From the NCBI GenBank assembly GCA_046291875.1, contig JBKBSF010000002.1:124001-188000 (forward strand): a stretch of 64,000 nt of DNA, in the 5' to 3' direction. The notes beneath the pieces were generated by a model. That model did not search any database. It worked only from the letters and a program-made list of their open reading frames with translations, and was not told the origin of the DNA. Position numbers and translations under genes: made by a program. Positions 24,616-33,221 of the stretch are shown here, piece by piece (within the stretch, counting starts at the first letter, position 1; every line of letters begins with the position of its first letter). Source of the stretch: SKVR01 sp046291875. GTDB lineage: Bacteria; Bacteroidota; Bacteroidia; Bacteroidales; UBA7960.

Positions 24616-25050
24616 GTATTATATGGCAAGCGATCTTTTAAAGCTTGCTTCCATTTTTAACCGGGTTGTCAGTATCGTTGCATTTTGTACATGCTGTCAA
24701 CTGTTTTTTTTATACGTTTTACAAATAGGGACAGACCTTATGCTCCGCTGGTTGCCAACATATCTTGCTGCGGTTTTCAGGCTCAATCATTTGCGGCCTC
24801 ACCGTCACCGGCTTTTTAAGCTGCATGCGGCATTTGTGCAGGGCATTTGTCTCCTTTCCCAAATCCGGATCATGCCTAAACTCCCTGCTCCCATGCAGGA
24901 ACTCCCCCCGGCATTGCTCCCGGAACTACTTCGAACAACAGCATACCGTCTCATTTAAAAAATCTTTATCGTATTGTTCCTCTTAATGCTGACATACTCC
25001 GCCAACGGAGATGTCTGCAGGAGCATAGTTTAACAAAATTACTTACAGTC
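24616..25050. other. Gene-poor stretch upstream of greA
   Basis: About 435 bp without a convincing gene. A 116-codon plus-strand frame (24608-24958) is open, but its translation has no domain-like pattern and starts inside the terminator hairpin. I see no tRNA or known riboswitch. It may be a long greA leader or a decayed gene. Confidence 0.35.
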
Positions 25051-25524
25051 ATGAACGAGGTTAAATATTTTACAAAAGAAGGCCTTGAAAAATTAAAACA
25101 AGAGCTCGAACAACTGAAATCTGTTGAAAGGCCCGCCATCTCACAGCAAATAGCTGAAGCACGGGAAAAAGGCGATCTGTCGGAGAACGCAGAGTATGAT
25201 GCTGCCAAAAATGCACAGGGAATGTTGGAGCTTAAAATCTCCAAACTGGAAGACACCCTGAGCAATGCAAGGGTTATTGACGAGTCGCAGCTTGATGAAG
25301 ACAAAGTTTCCATCCTCTCCAGGGTAAAACTCAAAAACCTCAAGAACAATGCTACCATGACCTATACCCTGGTGCCCGAAAACGAAGCCGACATCAAACA
25401 AGGCAAAATATCGGTAGGCAGCCCCATTGCCAAAGGGTTGCTGGGCAAACAAAGTGGCGAAAAAGCAGAAATACAGGTGCCCGCAGGCCTTATGACATTT
25501 GAAATCCTGGAAGTGGGCAGGTAA
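25051..25524 (+). CDS. greA: Transcription elongation factor GreA
   Basis: 157 residues, the normal GreA length. An N-terminal antiparallel coiled coil (about 8-75) carries the tip loop EKGDLSENAEYDAAKNAQG, whose acidic residues (the D and E of GDLSEN) reach the RNA polymerase active site and stimulate cleavage of backtracked RNA. The C-terminal FKBP-like domain includes YTLVPENEADIKQGKISVGS and SPIAKGLLGKQSGEKAEIQVP. Monocistronic, with a terminator 25 bp downstream. Confidence 0.98.
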   Translation: MNEVKYFTKEGLEKLKQELEQLKSVERPAISQQIAEAREKGDLSENAEYDAAKNAQGMLELKISKLEDTLSNARVIDESQLDEDKVSILSRVKLKNLKNNATMTYTLVPENEADIKQGKISVGSPIAKGLLGKQSGEKAEIQVPAGLMTFEILEVGR

Positions 25525-25548
25525 AATCTGCCTTCCAGCACCATTAAG

Positions 25549-25583
25549 CCTGTGATTGCGATGAAGCACTCACAGGTTTTTTT
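25549..25583 (+). terminator. Intrinsic terminator of greA
   Basis: CCTGTGA (25549-25555) pairs with TCACAGG (25570-25576) and is followed by seven Ts. Position and tail fit a strong terminator. Confidence 0.85.
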
Positions 25584-25668
25584 GTTTTCTTTTGCATGGA
25601 CAGGTGGTGCCTGATCCCGATTATGTTGTATTTTTATCCTATCGATTTTCATCTTAAAGCTTTTGCAC

Positions 25669-26064
25669 ATGTCCACCATCTTTTCCAAGATTGTAGCAGG
25701 AGAAATTCCTGCCTATAAAGTAGCCGAAAACGACCATTTCCTGGCTTTCCTCGACATCAATCCGCTGGCCAAAGGGCACACACTGGTAATCCCCAAAAAA
25801 GAAACAGACTATATTTTCGACATAGAAGACCAGGAGTATCAGGATTTCTTCCTGTTTGCGAAGAAGGTGGCACGCTCCATCAAAAAGTGCATTCAATGCG
25901 AAAAGGTAGGCATTGCCGTAATTGGTCTTGAAGTGGCCCATGCCCATATTCATCTGGTGCCCATCAACAGCATTTACGATATTGATTTCAGCAAACCCAA
26001 GCTTAAACTGTCGCCAGATGAGTTTAAGATGATTGCCAACCGCATTGCAGAGAAGTTAGAGTAG
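25669..26064 (+). CDS. HIT family nucleotide-binding protein
   Basis: 131 residues from the ATG at 25669; a TTG six bases upstream is less likely. The histidine triad is present as HAHIHLVP near residue 94, preceded by the family blocks IFSKIVAGEIPAYKV, FLAFLDINPLAKGHTLVIP and VGIAVIGLEVAHAH. HIT proteins are nucleotidyl hydrolases or transferases that act on AMP conjugates and dinucleoside polyphosphates. The fold and length match the Hint-like bacterial branch. Its stop is 1 bp from the stop of ruvC on the opposite strand, so the genes meet tail to tail. It is commonly found near greA in Bacteroidota, as here. Confidence 0.95.
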   Translation: MSTIFSKIVAGEIPAYKVAENDHFLAFLDINPLAKGHTLVIPKKETDYIFDIEDQEYQDFFLFAKKVARSIKKCIQCEKVGIAVIGLEVAHAHIHLVPINSIYDIDFSKPKLKLSPDEFKMIANRIAEKLE

Positions 26065-26065
26065 A

Positions 26066-26626
26066 CTATTTTTTCACCCGATCAGGGTTGTTGGTTACAA
26101 AAGCCTGCCAGCCACTGTAAGAGGCTTCCTGTGCCGATGCGCCTACGCCACGCTGGAAATGATGGCATACAGCCACTGCCAGGGCATCTGTTATGTCCAG
26201 AAATTCGGGGATTTGTTTTAGCTTGAGCATTCCGGCCAGCAACCCGGCCACCTGCTCCTTGGAGGCAGCTCCCTTACCCGTAATGGATTGCTTGATCTTC
26301 CGGGGTGAATATTCAAAAACAGGTATGTCGCGATACAAGGCGGCTGCAATGGCTACACCCTGTGCTCTTCCGAGTTTTAGCATGCTTTGCACATTCTTAC
26401 CAAAGAACGGGCTCTCAATGGCCAGCTCATCAGGATGAAAACTGTCTATAAACCGAAGCGTAGTTTCAAAGATCTTCTTAAGCTTCAGGGAATGATCGGA
26501 TAGCTTATCCAACCGCAGTACGTCCATGGTGATAATTTCAATTTTGCTACCTTTGACCTCAATTACACCCAGCCCCATATTATTGGTGCCCGGGTCAATC
26601 CCTAAGATAATTTTTTCTGCTTCCAT
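26066..26626 (-). CDS. ruvC: Holliday junction endodeoxyribonuclease RuvC
   Basis: 186 residues from the ATG at 26626. The RNase H-fold resolvase has its four acidic residues at Asp11 (ILGIDPGT), Glu71 (LAIESPFF), Asp144 and Asp147 (LDITDALAVAVCHH). It cuts Holliday junctions made by RuvAB during recombinational repair. A longer frame from 26746 adds 40 residues with no family counterpart. The chosen ATG is only 9 bp from the divergent ATG at 26636, so there is no room for a promoter between them; the promoter for ruvC must lie inside the neighbour's coding sequence. Confidence 0.95.
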   Translation of the reverse strand: MEAEKIILGIDPGTNNMGLGVIEVKGSKIEIITMDVLRLDKLSDHSLKLKKIFETTLRFIDSFHPDELAIESPFFGKNVQSMLKLGRAQGVAIAAALYRDIPVFEYSPRKIKQSITGKGAASKEQVAGLLAGMLKLKQIPEFLDITDALAVAVCHHFQRGVGASAQEASYSGWQAFVTNNPDRVKK

Positions 26627-26635
26627 CCTACTTTT

Positions 26636-27661
26636 ATGCGCATTATTCCGGGAAGTATTCCCCTGAGAGCAAAAGTAAGCAAAAATTTCCTCTCCCTGCT
26701 GCAGCTTCTGTCGGGTGTGGCAGCACTGGCTTTTGTAGGATGGCATCTGACCCGCATTGACACCTCCTTATTTTCTTTGCAAACCATCGGACCCTATGGC
26801 ACAGCTCTGCTATTGCTCTGCCTTGCCCTGATGATGGCAAACTGGGCCCTTGAGGCACGCAAATGGCAACTTCTGGCAGGTCTGCTTGAAGACATATCCT
26901 ACTTTAAAGCTCTCAAGGGTGTGCTTGTGGGGGTAAGTGTAGGTTTGATCACCCCCCGGAGAAGCGGCGAATTTGCCGGCCGGATTATGGTACTTGCCCC
27001 TGCTAACCAACTCAATGGCATGCTGCTGAATATGGCGGCATCCGTAAGCCAGCTATTCGTAACTCTTTTTATGGGTTCTCTGGGAATGGCCATCTTTCTG
27101 TTTGTCCTCAAAGGACAATGGCACGATACTCCCAACGGCTTCTCTCAAAGCAGCCTGTTCTTTCTTATCCCCGGATTCCTGTTCTCAGGGCTTATCTTAC
27201 TGTTCGCATTTGGTTTACCAGGTATGCGTTTTCGGTTTTCACCCCACCATTTCATTGCCAGGGCATGCAATCAGTGCCTGGATGCCTTTGCCTTGCTATC
27301 TCCACTCCAGGTGAGCACTTTGCTTTTGCTGAGTCTGATAAGATACGGGGTATTTCTTTTGCAATTCTTTTTGTTGCTACAAATTCTGGGGCTTTCATTG
27401 CCCTTCAGCGTGTTTTTTACACTTACTGCCATGAAATACCTTGTGCTTACCCTTTTCCCTCTGTCTGCCATTTGGGAACTGGGCATCAGGGGTTCGGTGG
27501 CCATTTTTGTTTTTGGCATGTACCTGCCTGCCCAGGAGGGCTGGACCTTGCAAATACTTGCGGCCACCGCCTCGTTATGGGTCATTAACCTGGCACTCCC
27601 TGCACTGGCAGGAGGCGTTTCAGCGCTTTCGCACAGCTTTCAAAACAAATCATCTGCATGA
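26636..27661 (+). CDS. Lysylphosphatidylglycerol synthase TM-like (UPF0104) membrane protein
   Basis: 341 residues with about eight hydrophobic helices. Conserved-looking segments ALEARKWQLLAGLL, GVSVGLITPRRSGEFAGRIM and LSAIWELGIRGSVAI fit the LPG_synthase_TM/UPF0104 (AglD-like) superfamily, whose members are flippase-like or accompany glycosyltransferases. The family has no single biochemical role. Its stop overlaps the start of the GT2 gene by 4 bp (ATGA), implying translational coupling and a shared function, perhaps glycolipid or lipid-linked sugar synthesis. The ATG at 26636 sits 9 bp from the divergent ruvC start; a later in-frame start is possible. Confidence 0.85.
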   Translation: MRIIPGSIPLRAKVSKNFLSLLQLLSGVAALAFVGWHLTRIDTSLFSLQTIGPYGTALLLLCLALMMANWALEARKWQLLAGLLEDISYFKALKGVLVGVSVGLITPRRSGEFAGRIMVLAPANQLNGMLLNMAASVSQLFVTLFMGSLGMAIFLFVLKGQWHDTPNGFSQSSLFFLIPGFLFSGLILLFAFGLPGMRFRFSPHHFIARACNQCLDAFALLSPLQVSTLLLLSLIRYGVFLLQFFLLLQILGLSLPFSVFFTLTAMKYLVLTLFPLSAIWELGIRGSVAIFVFGMYLPAQEGWTLQILAATASLWVINLALPALAGGVSALSHSFQNKSSA

Positions 27662-28782
27662 GTAATGCCCTGATACTGCTCTTGTTTCTAACGGCATTGC
27701 TCTATACCCTTTTGATATTGAGCTTTGCCCTGGCTCTGGCACGCATTACACAATCGCGCCGCATATTGCCTGTCCCTGCTCCCTTTGTATCCGTTATTGT
27801 AGCCATGCGCAACGAAAGTCAGCATATCTCTGCCTTAATCATGCATCTGAAGCAGCAAGCCTATCCTTCGGATTGCTATGAAGTGATCCTTTCTGACGAT
27901 TTCTCGGAGGATGACACAGTGATGCTTGCCCAAAAGTACATGGCCGCAAACATGAAGATCATTGTATCTGCTGAGGGTGATCTACCAGGAAAAAAGGGGG
28001 CCCAGGCCAGAGCCTTGACCCAGGCTCGTGGAGAAATACTGCTGTTTACCGATGCCGATTGCACCATGGGCCACCAATGGATCAAAACAATGGTGCAGGC
28101 AATGGATACACAAACCGCTATGGTGGCAGGTCCTGTAATTCTGAAAGCTCAACCAGGCGTTCTGTTTCAGAAACTGCAAACCCTCGAGTTTTTGAGTCTT
28201 CAGGGAAGTACTGCGGGTGCCATGGCCCTGGGAAAACCAATTATGTGCAATGGCGCCAACCTTGCCGTTTGCAGAGACGAATGGGAAAAAGCCAAACTAA
28301 AAATCGAGGGTCAGCAACGGTCCTCCGGCGACGATATCTTTTTAATGCATGCCTTGCAAAAGTTTTCGGCCAAAAAGATCCGCTTTGTATGGGAGAGAGA
28401 TGCTGTAGTCAGCACCTGTGCCAGCCCTGACTGGAGAGCGTTTTTCGGGCAACGATCGCGCTGGGCAGCCAAATCAACCTCCTATACCAACGGGTTTACG
28501 CTAATCACTGGTGCAATAGTAGCTCTGTTTAACCTCAGCCTTTTGGTGGCCGCTATGGCTGCACCCTGGATAACCCATGGGGGGCAAATTCTGGCAATCG
28601 TATTTGCAATAAAGTGCATGGCAGACCTTCCCCTGATGCTCCAGTCAGCAACATTCTTCCAACTCCGGAAAATCATGTGGGGATATGTGCCTTTGCAACT
28701 CATATATCCTGCTTATGTGAGCCTCACACTATTGCTTGCTTTTGCCAGGGCGGGCCGATGGAAAAACCGGAAGATTTATTGA
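27658..28782 (+). CDS. Membrane-bound family 2 glycosyltransferase
   Basis: 374 residues. An N-terminal helix (LILLLFLTALLYTLLILSFA) precedes a GT-A catalytic domain: FVSVIVAMRNES, SDDFSEDDT, the DxD-type FTDADC (donor and metal binding), SSGDDIFLM, and QRSRWAAKS, the counterpart of the QxxRW motif of processive GT2 enzymes. Three C-terminal helices follow. It probably transfers a sugar to a membrane lipid acceptor. Coupled by a 4 bp overlap to the UPF0104-like protein. The last 7 bp overlap the 3' end of the convergent MerR-type gene. Confidence 0.92.
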   Translation: MSNALILLLFLTALLYTLLILSFALALARITQSRRILPVPAPFVSVIVAMRNESQHISALIMHLKQQAYPSDCYEVILSDDFSEDDTVMLAQKYMAANMKIIVSAEGDLPGKKGAQARALTQARGEILLFTDADCTMGHQWIKTMVQAMDTQTAMVAGPVILKAQPGVLFQKLQTLEFLSLQGSTAGAMALGKPIMCNGANLAVCRDEWEKAKLKIEGQQRSSGDDIFLMHALQKFSAKKIRFVWERDAVVSTCASPDWRAFFGQRSRWAAKSTSYTNGFTLITGAIVALFNLSLLVAAMAAPWITHGGQILAIVFAIKCMADLPLMLQSATFFQLRKIMWGYVPLQLIYPAYVSLTLLLAFARAGRWKNRKIY

Positions 28783-29129
28783 TTGCCTGGGTGTTCCAGT
28801 TCTTTTTTCACCTGGAGAAGAAATGCTTCAATTTTGCCCAGCGACTTAATGATCTCATAATCGCGTTGGGTGTCCTCCGGATTTTTACGCAACTTTTCCT
28901 GGGCTCCTTTAAGGGTATAGCCCCGTTCTTTCACCAGGTTATAAATAAGGTGAAAGTTGTCTACATCTTTTTGGGTAAAGAGACGATTCCCTTTTTTGTT
29001 TTTGCGGGGCTGAATGATATCAAATTCCTTCTCCCAGAACCGGATCAATGAGGTATTCACATCAAACATGCGTGCCACCTCACCAATGGTATAATAAATA
29101 CGTGCAGTATTATCGGAGTTTTCAGTCAT
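28776..29129 (-). CDS. MerR-family transcriptional regulator
   Basis: 117 residues from the ATG at 29129. An N-terminal MerR winged-helix domain begins YYTIGEVARMFDVNTSLIRF and WEKEF, followed by a KKGNRLFTQKDVD wing and a short helix. No C-terminal effector domain or metal-binding Cys is present, so it belongs to the short, ligand-less group. It follows the M23 peptidase gene by 49 bp on the same strand; the pair lies divergent to alaS, an arrangement I recall as frequent in Bacteroidota. Targets unknown. The gene overlaps the convergent GT2 gene by 7 bp. Confidence 0.93.
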   Translation of the reverse strand: MTENSDNTARIYYTIGEVARMFDVNTSLIRFWEKEFDIIQPRKNKKGNRLFTQKDVDNFHLIYNLVKERGYTLKGAQEKLRKNPEDTQRDYEIIKSLGKIEAFLLQVKKELEHPGNQ

Positions 29130-29178
29130 TACCGGCAAGAAACAAGAGTAATAAAACGGGCCTTTGAGGCGAAATAGT

Positions 29179-30147
29179 CTATGAGAGCGACTGGTTAACC
29201 CGTGAAGCCACCTCAATGATATACTCAAATTCTTCGGGAGAAAGGTCGTTGAAGAAATAATTGACGGGGTTTACCTGCCGGCCATTTCGAATTACCTCAT
29301 AATGCAGGTGAGGTGCAGTAGACACACCAGTATTACCCACAAAGCCAATCACTTCTCCCCTTTTCACTTCCTGTCCGACCCTCACATTGAACCGGCTCAG
29401 GTGGGCATACAGAGTTTGGTAGCCATATCCATGATCGATCACCACCATCATACCGTATCCGTGGCGGTTTCTTTCCACCGTTATTACCCGGCCATTGCCG
29501 GGGGCGTAAATGGGGGTTCCGGTAGGTGCGGTAAAATCAACCCCCGTGTGCATACGCAGGGTCTTGTAAATGGGGTGTATACGCATACCAAAACCCGACA
29601 CAAGGCGCTGGATACCCCTTTCGATGGGCATAATGGCAGGTATAGAGGCGAGCATATCCGCCTTATCGCGAGCCATATTAAAGACCTGGTCGAAAGAAAT
29701 AGATTGCACATACAGCTGACGCGATAGCATATCGATGCGCTGCATGGTATTAATAATTACAGCCGAATTGTCAAACCCTTCAAACTGTTCATAACGGTCG
29801 GCACCTCCAAAGGCTGCTTCGCGCTGGGTGCGCGACAGAGGTTCTGCTTCAAAAATAACGCGATAGATCTGATCATCGCGATGCTGCAAATCTTCCAGTA
29901 CCGATGCCAGCATATCAAGCCTGTCGTTTACCAGCTGGTAATTCAGCTCAAATTGCTCAATCTCCCGGCGCAGCATCTTCTCTTTGGGAGAATCAAAAAA
30001 GGTATAGCCTATGCTCAGCACTATCACTGAGAATACCATACCTGCCAGTACAACTCTTAGAAATCTTTTTGCTTTATCCCAGAAACTTTCCCTTACAGGT
30101 TCTACAGCGAGAGATTTGGTGTTGAATTGGTATTTGATTTTTGCCAT
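29179..30147 (-). CDS. M23 family metallopeptidase, membrane-anchored
   Basis: 322 residues. One membrane helix near residues 31-50 (VVLAGMVFSVIVLSIGY) is followed by a coiled coil (about 55-100) and a C-terminal LytM/M23 domain (about 185-290). Zn ligands are in RMHTGVDF (HxxxD) and HLHYEV (HxH). The upstream RLVSGFGMRIHPIYK and the YGNG-like APGNGRVITV blocks are typical. Such enzymes cleave peptidoglycan cross-bridges or regulate amidases; the complete ligand set suggests activity. It is transcribed away from alaS and is probably in one unit with the MerR-type regulator downstream. Confidence 0.95.
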   Translation of the reverse strand: MAKIKYQFNTKSLAVEPVRESFWDKAKRFLRVVLAGMVFSVIVLSIGYTFFDSPKEKMLRREIEQFELNYQLVNDRLDMLASVLEDLQHRDDQIYRVIFEAEPLSRTQREAAFGGADRYEQFEGFDNSAVIINTMQRIDMLSRQLYVQSISFDQVFNMARDKADMLASIPAIMPIERGIQRLVSGFGMRIHPIYKTLRMHTGVDFTAPTGTPIYAPGNGRVITVERNRHGYGMMVVIDHGYGYQTLYAHLSRFNVRVGQEVKRGEVIGFVGNTGVSTAPHLHYEVIRNGRQVNPVNYFFNDLSPEEFEYIIEVASRVNQSLS

Positions 30148-30240
30148 AATATCAGCTTATCCTTGTTAAAGGCCCCAAGGGAAGAATTACCCTTAATGTT
30201 TTCTCTATCTTTAACTTACGGTATTTAAAGTAATTAGTTA

Positions 30241-30269
30241 CAAAACTACGTAAAATTAAATTAATTTTG
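30241..30269. promoter_or_regulatory. Divergent promoter boxes between M23 peptidase and alaS
   Basis: On the plus strand TAATTTTG at 30262-30269 matches TAnnTTTG, 56 bp before the alaS ATG. On the minus strand TAGTTTTG (30241-30248) lies 94 bp before the M23 ATG. The 178 bp intergenic region is otherwise AT-rich. Confidence 0.5.
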
Positions 30270-30324
30270 TCAGTGATTTCACTAAAAAAAATAATAAAAA
30301 CACCTAATAATTAAGCCGTTCCCG

Positions 30325-32943
30325 ATGAACTCGCAACTAATTCGCAAAACCTTTCTCGACTTTTTCTCCTCCAAAAACCATTTCATAGAAAATTCAGCCC
30401 CGATGGTCGTAAAAAACGACCCAACACTCATGTTTACCAATGCTGGCATGAACCAGTTCAAGGATATCTTCCTGGGCAACTCTCCAGCCAGGGATTCCAG
30501 GGTTGCCAATACCCAGAAATGCTTAAGAGTATCAGGCAAACACAACGACCTGGATGAAGTGGGCCACGACACCTACCATCACACCATGTTTGAAATGCTG
30601 GGAAACTGGAGTTTCGGAGACTATTTCAAGAAAGAAGCCATCGATTGGGCATGGGAACTGCTTACACAGGTTTATAAAATAAACCCCGACAACTTATATG
30701 TTACGGTTTTTGGCGGAGACAAGGAAGATGGGCTTGAGCCCGACGATGAAGCCAAAGCTCTTTGGCTGCAGCATGTGCCTGCAGAACGGATCCTTTATGG
30801 TTCAAAAAAGGATAACTTCTGGGAGATGGGCGATAGTGGCCCTTGTGGCCCTTGTTCAGAAATCCATGTAGATATTCGCTCTGCCCAGGAAAAAGAGAAA
30901 ACATCCGGACGAGACCTGGTAAACCAGGACCACCCACAGGTAATTGAAATCTGGAACCTTGTATTCATTCAGTTCAATCGACTGACCAACGGATCATTGC
31001 AGCCCCTCAAAGCCAAACATGTGGATACGGGTATGGGGTTCGAGCGTTTGTGCATGGTGCTGCAAGGCAAACAATCCAATTACGACACTGATGTTTTCCA
31101 GCCCTACATACAGCAGTTGTGTAAGATGACAGGCAAAGAGTACGGCAAACACAATGAAACCGATATCGCCATGCGTGTTATCAGCGACCACGTGCGTGCG
31201 GTTGCCTTTGCCATTGCCGACGGAGAGCTCCCTTCCAACAACAAGGCCGGTTATGTGATACGTCGGATTTTGCGTCGTGCTGTACGCTACGGATATACCT
31301 TCCTCGATTTCCGCGAGCCTTTTATTCATGCTTTGGTTCCTGTTATGGTAGAGAACATGGGAGCTTTCTTCCCCGAACTGCCCGCACAACAGGATCTGAT
31401 CCAGAAAGTAATTGCAGAAGAAGAAAACACATTCCTGAAAACCCTGGCCACAGGAATACACAAGTTCGAACAACACCTGCAGGCCCACCCCGAGCACAAA
31501 ACCATACAGGGCGATTTTGCCTTTGAGCTGTTCGACACCTATGGCTTTCCCATTGACCTCACTCAACTGATGGCCCGCGAAAAAGGGTACAATGTTGATA
31601 TGAAAGGTTTTGAAGAGGGAATGCAAAAGCAAAAGGAGAGAAGCCGTGCCGCTGCTACGGTTGACACCCAGGACTGGATTGTGCTCAACGCAAGCGAACA
31701 GGAAACCATTTTCCTTGGATACGAAAGCCTGGTAGCTCAGGTTAAACCCCTCAAATACCGCCAGGTAACCTCCAAAGGAAAAACTTTCTATCAGCTGGTG
31801 CTCGACAAAACTCCCTTCTATGCAGAAAGCGGAGGTCAGGTGGGCGACCGTGGTACTCTGAAAGCTGGCGATACCATTTTGCATATCCTCGATACTCAGA
31901 AAGAAAACAATCTTTCTATACATATCCTTGACAAAGTGCCAAACCAATGGCCAGAGAGTTTTATTGCCATGGTGGATGAGAAAAAGAGAAGACTGACAGA
32001 AAACAACCATAGTGCCACCCACCTGCTGCATGCTGCCCTGAGAAGTGTTCTGGGCACCCATGTGCAGCAAAAGGGTTCGCTGGTAGATGAACAGCGGTTG
32101 CGTTTCGACTTTTCGCACTTTGCCAGGGTAACCCCCGAGGAGATCCGCCAGATCGAAAAGATGGTGAACCAGCAGATACGGTCCAATATCCAACGTGAAG
32201 AGCATCGCGAACTATCGATGGAAGAGGCCAGGGAAATGGGAGCCATGGCTCTCTTTGGTGAAAAATACGGCGATAAGGTGCGTGTAATTGCTTTCGACAA
32301 AGAATACTCCGCCGAATTGTGCGGTGGCACCCACGTGCATTCCACCGGCCAGATCGGTCTTTTCAAAATCGTATCGGAAGGCGCCATAGCCGCCGGTATC
32401 AGAAGGATTGAAGCCATAACAGGAAAAACCGCTGAGGCATGGATAGATGAAAAGATCGATACCCTCAACCAGGCAAAGGAGATACTTCGCAACCCCAAAG
32501 ATATTCTCAAAGCCATAGAACAGCTTCAGAAAGAGAATGATAAACTGGGCAAACAACTGCTGGAGCTGCAAAAAGCAGAAGCCCGCAATAAGGTTGCCGA
32601 ACTTAAGGCAAAAGCAGAAAACATTGGCGGCATTAATTTCCTTGCCGTAAAACTCAGTGTAGATGCCCAGATGGCTAAAGACCTTGCCTTTGAACTTAAA
32701 GGTCAGATGGAAAACCTTTTCCTGGTTGTGGGTCATCTGGCAGATGGCAAACCCGGCATCACCGTGATGTTGTCGGAAAACCTGGTGAGCGAGAAACAAC
32801 TCAATGCCGGCAATATTGTACGAGAGCTGGCCAAAGAGATACAAGGAGGTGGCGGCGGACAGCCCCACTTTGCCACTGCAGGAGGAAAAAACCCCGATGG
32901 GCTGGATAAGGCGGTAGCAGGGGCACGCAAGTTTGTGGAGTAA
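30325..32943 (+). CDS. alaS: Alanine-tRNA ligase AlaS
   Basis: 872 residues, the normal length. Class II catalytic core at the N-terminus (TFLDFFSSKNH, ALMFTNAGMNQF-like motif TLMFTNAGMNQFKDIFLG, HHTMFEMLGNWSFGDY, GMGFERL), followed by the tRNA-recognition helical domain, the editing domain with Zn-binding HSATHLLHAAL and CGGTHV, and the C-terminal DHHA1 domain ending in a GGGGGQPHFATAGG block. It charges tRNA-Ala and clears Ser/Gly mischarged tRNA. All hallmarks present. A 24-unit heptanucleotide array starts 6 bp after its stop codon. Confidence 0.99.
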   Translation: MNSQLIRKTFLDFFSSKNHFIENSAPMVVKNDPTLMFTNAGMNQFKDIFLGNSPARDSRVANTQKCLRVSGKHNDLDEVGHDTYHHTMFEMLGNWSFGDYFKKEAIDWAWELLTQVYKINPDNLYVTVFGGDKEDGLEPDDEAKALWLQHVPAERILYGSKKDNFWEMGDSGPCGPCSEIHVDIRSAQEKEKTSGRDLVNQDHPQVIEIWNLVFIQFNRLTNGSLQPLKAKHVDTGMGFERLCMVLQGKQSNYDTDVFQPYIQQLCKMTGKEYGKHNETDIAMRVISDHVRAVAFAIADGELPSNNKAGYVIRRILRRAVRYGYTFLDFREPFIHALVPVMVENMGAFFPELPAQQDLIQKVIAEEENTFLKTLATGIHKFEQHLQAHPEHKTIQGDFAFELFDTYGFPIDLTQLMAREKGYNVDMKGFEEGMQKQKERSRAAATVDTQDWIVLNASEQETIFLGYESLVAQVKPLKYRQVTSKGKTFYQLVLDKTPFYAESGGQVGDRGTLKAGDTILHILDTQKENNLSIHILDKVPNQWPESFIAMVDEKKRRLTENNHSATHLLHAALRSVLGTHVQQKGSLVDEQRLRFDFSHFARVTPEEIRQIEKMVNQQIRSNIQREEHRELSMEEAREMGAMALFGEKYGDKVRVIAFDKEYSAELCGGTHVHSTGQIGLFKIVSEGAIAAGIRRIEAITGKTAEAWIDEKIDTLNQAKEILRNPKDILKAIEQLQKENDKLGKQLLELQKAEARNKVAELKAKAENIGGINFLAVKLSVDAQMAKDLAFELKGQMENLFLVVGHLADGKPGITVMLSENLVSEKQLNAGNIVRELAKEIQGGGGGQPHFATAGGKNPDGLDKAVAGARKFVE

Positions 32944-32949
32944 ATGAAA

Positions 32950-33117
32950 GAAGACCGAAGACCGAAGACGGAAGACGGAAGACGGAAGACGGAAGACGGA
33001 AGACGGAAGATGGAAGATGGAAGACCGAAGACCGAAGACAGTAGATGGAAGACCGAAGACCGAAGACAGTAGATGGAAGACCGAAGACCGAAGACGGAAG
33101 ACGGAAGACGGAAGACG
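32950..33117. repeat. Heptanucleotide tandem array, 24 uninterrupted units
   Basis: Twenty-four 7 bp units with no indel, consensus GAAGACS. Variants are GAAGACC, GAAGACG, GAAGATG, GAAGACA and GTAGATG. Units 11-14 and 15-18 are an exact 28 bp higher-order duplication. Because 7 and 3 share no factor, all frames of the minus strand stay open and give a seven-residue LPSSVFR-like repeat, which is not a gene. It lies between alaS and the MFS gene. Confidence 0.95.
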
Positions 33118-33221
33118 GAAGTAAGAGATGAGTTTAAATTTGCTTTGAAACAGTTCCTCAAACCCCATTTCTCAAACCTCAAAAAATTGACAACTATTAA
33201 TACGCACCAAACTCAAAAAAC

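Noticed and set aside
24608..24958. 116-codon plus-strand frame upstream of greA
   Set aside because: Starts inside a terminator hairpin; Leu/Arg-rich translation with no recognisable motif. Kept only as an unexplained region.
30994..32205. 403-codon minus-strand open frame inside alaS
   Set aside because: Lies fully antisense to a perfect AlaS coding sequence. Its translation has no domain pattern and its openness follows from alaS codon use.
32950..33117. CRISPR array
   Set aside because: Units are 7 bp and contiguous with no spacers; no cas genes in the window.
32212..33182. Minus-strand frames with a repeated LPSSVF-type peptide
   Set aside because: The peptide repeat is produced by the 7 bp DNA array, which is open in all frames because 7 is not a multiple of 3; the rest is antisense to alaS.
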